The position numbers and the translations under genes are program-made. A stretch of DNA of 64,000 nt from contig JBEEOW010000012.1 of the NCBI GenBank assembly GCA_041191405.1, forward strand, positions 1-64,000, written 5' to 3'. The first letter of the stretch is position 1. Every line of letters begins with the position of its first letter. The notes beneath the pieces were generated by a model. The model had not been told where the DNA came from. It ran no database searches and was given only the letters and a program-made list of their open reading frames with translations. The stretch is from JBEEOW01 sp041191405. Its GTDB lineage: Bacteria > Bacteroidota > Bacteroidia > Cytophagales > UBA9547. Shown in pieces: positions 62,301 to 64,000 of this stretch.

Positions 62301-64000
62301 TTGTAGTGGCTGCAGGCGAAATTGGAATTACATAAGGACTAGAAGTAATTCCTGTTATTGTCACAGGAGTTACACCGTTGGTATAAGTTACCGACCAAGG
62401 TTGAGTTCCTGTTAAAAGTAAATTTAAGTTTGTATTTACCCCCGGACAAATACTTGCAGTACCAGTAATATTTGCATTCGGTTTAGCATTTACTACTACC
62501 GATGCTGAACCTGAACCAGCAACACTACATCCATTTGCATCATCAACTGATGTTACAGAATATGTTCTTGAACTTAAAGGACTTACAGAATAACTATAAG
62601 GTGAAGCTGAAATTCCAGAGATAGTTGTGGTTGTTAATCCATCAAATAAAGCAATAGTATAAGGTTGTGTACCTGTAAATGCTACATCAACATTTGATGA
62701 AGAACCCGTACATAATGTTCCTCCTCCTGAAACCACAGCTGTAGGTGCAGTTTTTACAACTACAGTCGCCGAACCTGCTCCTGCTCCAGAACAACTTGCA
62801 TTTGAAACACTTGTAATTGAGTATGTTTTTGTTGTAGATGGACTTACACTGAATGTATATGGACTTGCTGCTATTCCTGTGATTGTAACAGGAGTTGTGC
62901 CATCGGTATAGGTTAAAGACCAAGGTTGTGTTCCTGTCAATACAACTGATAAATCTTTAGATGAACCATTACAAATACTTCCACTTCCTGATAATGTAGC
63001 CGAAACAACACAAGTACACAATGGGTCTGCAGGAGCTCTTACAGTTATAACTGCACTTCCTGATGATGTTCCTGCACCACAAGCTGCAGCATCAGTTACA
63101 GAAGTTATTGAATATGTTTGGGTAGATGCTGGTGATACTGAAATTGAATATGGACTAGATGTAATTCCAGAAATGGTTACAGGTGTTGTACCATCAGTAT
63201 AGATAATTGTCCAAGGTTGAGTTCCTGTTAAAACAACGCCTAAATTTGTACTCAGTCCTGGACATATAGTTGCAGTTCCTGAAATGGTGGCTGTAGGTTT
63301 TGATTTTATTGTAACCAATGATGAACCTGTTCCAACAGCTGAACAATTTAAATCACTTACATTTGAAACGGTATATGTTGAAGTACTTGCTGGACTTACA
63401 CTAAATGTATATGGACTCGTTGCAATTGCAGAAACAGTTACTGGTGTAGTGCCATCGGTATAAGTTAATGACCAAGGCTGAGCTCCAGTTAATGCAACAC
63501 TTAAATTTGTACTTACTCCGGCACATACGTTTCCACTTCCTGAAATTGCAGCTGTTGGAGTTGCATTTACATTTACCAAAGCAGTACCACTTGTATTCCC
63601 TGTACATGAAGCATCAGCAACTGATACCATTGAATAAGTTGCACTTGCACTTGGAGATACAGCCAGTGAATAAGGAGAACTTGAAATACCTGAAATAGAA
63701 CTTGTAGTTACACCATTTGAGTAAACAATTGACCAAGGTTGAGAACCTGTTAATGCAACACTTAAATTAGTAGAGTTACCATTGCAAATTGTAGCTGCAC
63801 CACTTAAAGTTGCAGTAGGTTTTGGAGTTACTACAATACTTGCAGTTCCTGTTGCAGTTCCTGTACAATTTGCATCTGTTACAGATGTTAAACTATAAGT
63901 TTTATTTGATGAAGGAGAAACTGTAATTAAATATGGACTAGAAGTAATCCCCGAAATAGTAACTGGCGTAACTCCATCAGTATAAGTAATTGACCAAGGT
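50314..64000 (-). CDS. Giant SprB-like repeat adhesin with type B T9SS (CHU_C) sorting domain, 5' end beyond window
   Basis: At least 4,560 residues; the frame stays open to the window edge, so start and signal peptide are not seen (the ATG at 63630 is internal). About 47 units of ~80-85 residues repeat the pattern ICxG, TYTDGTTPVTISGITTSPY, SVSP-TTTYS, then xxCxGxxSG. Each has one Cys near its start and one near its end, which suggests an internal disulfide. After nearly every third unit comes a short DPxCxC linker with two more Cys. The C-terminal ~650 residues differ: a strand-rich part, an FN3-like segment (VNIKWKTNGMLANDQLSIYR), and the sorting domain with FSPNNDGINDLFNI and VYIFNRWGNVVYKAKGY. 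It is exported by T9SS and held by the adjacent PorP/SprF. A role in adhesion or gliding is likely. Residue repeats can mislead assemblers. Confidence 0.9.
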   Translation of the reverse strand, partial: PWSITYTDGVTPVTISGITSSPYLITVSPSSNKTYSLTSVTDANCTGTATGTASIVVTPKPTATLSGAATICNGNSTNLSVALTGSQPWSIVYSNGVTTSSISGISSSPYSLAVSPSASATYSMVSVADASCTGNTSGTALVNVNATPTAAISGSGNVCAGVSTNLSVALTGAQPWSLTYTDGTTPVTVSAIATSPYTFSVSPASTSTYTVSNVSDLNCSAVGTGSSLVTIKSKPTATISGTATICPGLSTNLGVVLTGTQPWTIIYTDGTTPVTISGITSSPYSISVSPASTQTYSITSVTDAAACGAGTSSGSAVITVRAPADPLCTCVVSATLSGSGSICNGSSKDLSVVLTGTQPWSLTYTDGTTPVTITGIAASPYTFSVSPSTTKTYSITSVSNASCSGAGAGSATVVVKTAPTAVVSGGGTLCTGSSSNVDVAFTGTQPYTIALFDGLTTTTISGISASPYSYSVSPLSSRTYSVTSVDDANGCSVAGSGSASVVVNAKPNANITGTASICPGVNTNLNLLLTGTQPWSVTYTNGVTPVTITGITSSPYVIPISPAATTTYSITAVSDANCTGNGVGSATVTVKAPNDPTCSTCSTQAVISGGGNICAGGSAGITFALTGTQPFSLTYTDGVAPVTISGITTTPYNLTVSPSSTRTYSVTSVTDNTCTGSGTGTTAINVNPLPSATVSGATTICAGNITNLNFVLTGSQPWTIVYSDGSNNTSISGITSSPYLLGVAPTVTTTYSLVSVNDAQCSGNAVGSALITVNAAGSPTCTCTADATLTGGGNICIGGNTPLQFTLNGVKPWSITYTDGTTPTTISGITTSSYSVNVSPTSNKTYSITTISDSVCTGSKTGTAPVVVNALPTANISGSNTLCNGTSSTVNVVLTGSQPWALQYTDGVTPVNVSGLTTSPYSFLVNPSTTKTYSVNTVSDIYCSNTGAGSAIINVRTLPTASISGTASICAGQTASLTYTLTGSQPWTIVYSNGSTNTTVSGITSSPYSITVSPATTTTYSLVSVNDLNCSGTVSGSAVITKLLPSDPLCNCAVTATVSGSKSICSGGVGTSFSVALTGTAPWNITYSDGVTPTTLTGIPSSPYTVSVNPIVNTTYTVTSVNDAICFGTTSGNAVIQVNTNPTATISPNQSICNGSSASLNVAFTGTQPWNFSYSDGTTTNSITGVSLSPYTLTVNPAATTVYTLTSIADANCTGTTSSAATVSINAAPTATISGGTSICPSVSTNINFILTGTSPWDVTYSDGTVSNTITGITTNPYSLSVTPASTTTYSVTAVSDASCSGIASGTTTVTLKLANDPTCVLCNASATLTGGGSICAAGSTNLDFALVGQQPFNLTYTDGTTPVTISGITTTPYTVSVSPSANATYTISSIADNSCTGSGSGSAVILKNTVPTGVISGNAGVCSGVATNLSFAFTGTQPWSLTYTDGTTPVSISGIVASPYVVSVSPTVTTTYSLVSLSDNTCSGTVSGSAVVTIQSGPTATITGTASICDTKSTNLSFALTGTAPYTIVYNDGSASTTISGINTNAYSLSVSPSSTRTYTLVSVSDAGSCGSGSVSGTAVVTVLPSSHPTCSCLATATVTGGSTICTGNNASISIALTGTKPWDLTYTDGTTPVNLTGINTTPYSLSVSPSATATYSVTTISDQACTGSSSGNALVNVNPAPTATISGSDNICAGGTGTMTVTFTGASPWTFAYSDGTTTKTITGVASSPYTLSVTPATSTLYTLTSVSNAQCSGTVSGSATVAVNTAPTVSITGGTTICSGVSTNLNLLITGTPPYDITYTDGTTPTTLSGINTSPYSFNVSPTITTTYTLTTIADGSCTGTASGNTIVTVKPANDPTCICTADAVLTGGTAICGAGNANLTATLQGTQPWSLTYTDGTTPVTISGITTSPYVFSVAPATTSTYTLTALTDNTCAGSWSGSAVVTRNTLPTATLSGTSTVCASTQATINVAFTGAKPYTLVYTDGTTNTTISGINVSPYGIDVTPSTSTTYNLVSVTDASCAGTVSGTATVNVRTQATASISGGGTVCPAGASSFPITLTGTAPWSVTYTNGTTSTQVTNILTSPYTVNVTAGATETYSLTAANDANCTATTSGTAAINVLAANDPLCSCVAASGTMTGGGSICSGSTSNLVFTLTGTKPYTITYNNGTADVVISGINASPYTLSVSPVSTTTYTFKTVQDATCTGIGSGSAVVQVNTIPTADLSGSDNICAGGTGTMTVTFTGASPWTFAYSDGTTTKTITGVASSPYTLSVTPATSTLYTLTSVSNAQCSGTVSGSATVAVNTAPTVSITGGTTICSGVSTNLNLLITGTPPYDITYTDGTTPTTLSGINTSPYSFNVSPTITTTYTLTTIADGSCTGTASGNTIVTVKPANDPTCICTADAVLTGGTAICGAGNANLTATLQGTQPWSLTYTDGTTPVTISGITTSPYVFSVAPATTSTYTLTALTDNTCAGSWSGSAVVTRNTLPTATLSGTSTVCASTQATINVAFTGAKPYTLVYTDGTTNTTISGINVSPYGIDVTPSTSTTYNLVSVTDASCAGTVSGTATVNVRTQATASISGGGTVCPAGASSFPITLTGTAPWSVTYTNGTTSTQVTNILTSPYTVNVTAGATETYSLTAANDANCTATTSGTAAINVLAANDPLCSCVAASGTMIGGGSICSGSTSNLVFTLTGTKPYTITYNNGTADVVISGINVSPYTLSVSPVATTTYTFKTVQDATCTGIGSGSAAIQVNSAPTASMAGTQTICAGANANVDINFTGASPWSLTYTDGTISTSLTNVTSNPYQFVASPNASVSYTITSISDNNCVGTTSGKSDIVINPTVKATLSGSQTICAGKQSNINVVFTGTSPWDITYTDGTTPVTISGITTNPYSFVVSPTSTSTYKITSVKDNVCTGVGVDSAKVTVKPALDPTCTCSTTVALTGGGNVCAGNGASQLTFNFTGAQPWDLTYLAGVVPQTISGITTSPYLLNVNPSTTTTYSVSTVSNASCTGSATGTAVLLVNNTPTATLSGSANICKSGTGKITVDLTGTQPWKIVYSNGTTNDTISGIAVSPYLIPVSPSNTTTYSLIAVEDATCSGTVSGNASVIVGTQPTVAISGSGSVCAGGTTTLPLALTGTSPWDVTYSNGISSTQIKGIASSPYTLSVTAAATQTLTLTAANDANCDATTSGTATITALAANDPLCTCVSASGTLTGGGSVCAGGIDTLVFNLNGTAPYTVTYNNGASDVSIAGIATSPYKLSVAPMGTTTYSFKTVKDASCTGLGTGSVIIQVNAAPTSTMTGVQTLCTGDTAQLSINLTGASPWSLTYNDGTQSTSISGITANPYLFTGIPISSTTYKVTSITDANCKGTSSGTTDVVINPTVNATVSGSQTICAGKQSNINVVFSGTAPWDFTYTDGTTPVTITGISTNPYSLAVTPTLTTKYKITSVSDKLCTGIGKDSAVVTVKPALDPTCTCSTTVDLTGGGSVCNGTSASQLNLAFTGTAPWDFTYTDGTTPVTITGVAASPYTLNVAPTATSTYSISSVKNTTCTGNATGTAVVLINNVPTAKLNGSSNICSGDVADVKLLLTGTSPWDISYTDGTSSKSITGITTSSYTINVSPTSTKIYSIESVSDKICSGTVSGNDTVIVNLPATATISGTDTICGGTATNFNVVLTGKAPWTITYTDGTTPVTVSGITTSPYQASITPTSTVTYTLVSVSDASCSGSVSGSANYKILDPNSTVCLCTAKATISGGETVCFGTSANLLVDLKGTSPWSLTYSDGTTPIQITNITTSSYQLPVTPLSSKTYRITTVSDNTKCNGIGNGSAIVNVNPSPLAVISGTTSVCEGGKATINVNMIGTAPYSLEYSDGKQVYKIDNIPTNPYVITASPTSTQVFSLTNFKDAQCTGAVMGAAIVTVTPKATGVITGGTDICLGKSTNLNFIFTGNKPWTATYSDGFVNKTIANITTNPYSFTVSPTNTTTYRLISVGDSLCSGTINSSTVVNVLPSTDAKCICATTAKLSGSGAGCAGVGLDLKFEFTGASPWKIIYQSILGKEDSLVGLTTSPYLVNVKPDTTTTYTIKSVSNTTCEGNSTGSAPLIIFDSPTAIIGDTTAVCKTGVPAKLTVDLTGQYPWRIVYSNGTTNTTVSGIITNPYSLPVLPGTETTYTLKSVQDQNCIGTVAGSGLVKIAPIHTVAGIGPSKICLSNLNDNKYIFTGVITGSKVKWYATGGSVIADTIGKVDTVLVNWTENKTPTKNLYAVEKTALGCETDTVKFPITFDDKGYVLNVVTDSLGNETSVNIKWKTNGMLANDQLSIYRRKKGTTAWTLVKSLASNIGQYTDANLETSANSYEYYLKGSVINTCGDTVQTAIHNTILLAVNTVTSANNYGVNLKFTPYKGWSKVASYQVWVKTDADQTYKLDTILTANDSTVNIKVENVNQLLCYKVLAIESAASGVDSSWSNANCVAFNFNIKAHNAFSPNNDGINDLFNIADIEQFPDNEVYIFNRWGNVVYKAKGYNNTNISWDGDNLPEGTYFYIITVKGETQSKGTILLQR
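55741..57325 (-). repeat. Duplicated block, copy nearer the C-terminus (period 1,617 bp)
   Basis: This block matches 57358-58942. From about 55975 to 57325 I see no base differences over ~1,350 bases. The remaining part (55741-55970) shows scattered differences, both silent and changing (A/V, S/A, T/I). It encodes six repeat units with two linkers, that is two complete triplets. Plus-strand words such as GTCGGAGCCTGA end both copies. Confidence 0.85.
57358..58942 (-). repeat. Duplicated block, copy nearer the N-terminus (period 1,617 bp)
   Basis: Tandem partner of 55741-57325 in the same frame (1,617 is 3 x 539). The unit that spans the junction around 57326-57357 is a hybrid: its beginning matches one repeat and its end another, as expected from unequal crossing-over between neighbouring homologous units. 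Confidence 0.85.

Noticed and set aside
50314..63698. Many plus- and minus-strand open frames of 60-130 codons inside the giant adhesin
   Set aside because: They recur with the repeat period (and twice with the 1,617-bp duplication) and have no ribosome sites or family features; they are shadows of the repetitive main frame.
50314..64000. A CRISPR array suggested by regular repeats
   Set aside because: The periodicity is ~250 bases, stays in frame with coding sequence throughout, and the 'spacers' are homologous to each other.

Overview
The window is low-GC DNA from a member of the Bacteroidota. The evidence is consistent: type IX secretion (T9SS) sorting domains of type A and type B, a PorP/SprF partner protein, -7 promoter boxes of the form TAnnTTTG, and the housekeeping genes clpC, ftsH, rsfS, birA, ahcY, lpxH, cysQ and trhO in their usual Bacteroidota forms. 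I cannot place it below phylum. No rRNA, tRNA or CRISPR array was seen.

Layout. 1-2190: the end of a probable insertion sequence fused to a 5'-truncated PKD-repeat surface protein. 2237-12493: single genes (GlxA/AraC regulator, three VOC proteins of which one carries a stop, cysQ, a glycosyltransferase, Lrp regulator, SRPBCC protein, trhO, FAD oxidoreductase, WbqC), with a Bro-N/DinD-like gene inserted between the oxidoreductase and WbqC and flanked by a ~30-bp direct repeat. 12649-15650: clpC and a response regulator. 16000-25606: a surface polysaccharide locus, with eight overlapping minus-strand genes (Wzy/WaaL-like, Wzz-like, Wzx, acetyltransferase, epimerase, GT2, second Wzy/WaaL-like, GT4) and one convergent GT4. 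25792-32746: secreted and envelope genes, including a CHAT-TPR protease with a beta-barrel partner and a DUF4143 ATPase.

32937-40236 is the most interesting part. It holds DM13 protein, two TlpA-like thioredoxins, DUF6029 protein, an ECF sigma factor and a small zinc-finger anti-sigma candidate, followed by a MNIO (DUF692) RiPP operon of the HvfABCX/bufferin type: a Sec-exported precursor with two CGEGKCG motifs, the MNIO enzyme, its DUF2063 partner, a DoxX protein and a peroxiredoxin-like protein. Both transcription units begin with the same promoter-like element, GTAAGG-N15-CGACTA, which looks like the target of the ECF factor encoded between them. I infer one regulon that couples a modified cysteine peptide, probably copper-binding, with envelope thiol-redox proteins.

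40301-47904: ahcY, birA, rsfS, ftsH, a LUD-domain protein, lpxH and two envelope genes. 47992-49300: an HTH protein and a 53-residue membrane protein. 49322-64000: a PorP/SprF protein downstream of a giant SprB-like adhesin that runs off the window (at least 4,560 residues, about 47 Cys-paired repeats arranged in triplets, type B sorting domain). This gene contains a recent, nearly perfect 1,617-bp tandem duplication.

At the genome scale, many intergenic gaps carry arrays with a 7-nt period, often as complementary arms, plus REP-like hairpins. Several long reading frames begin at a TTG that is really part of a TAnnTTTG promoter; their starts have been moved downstream here.
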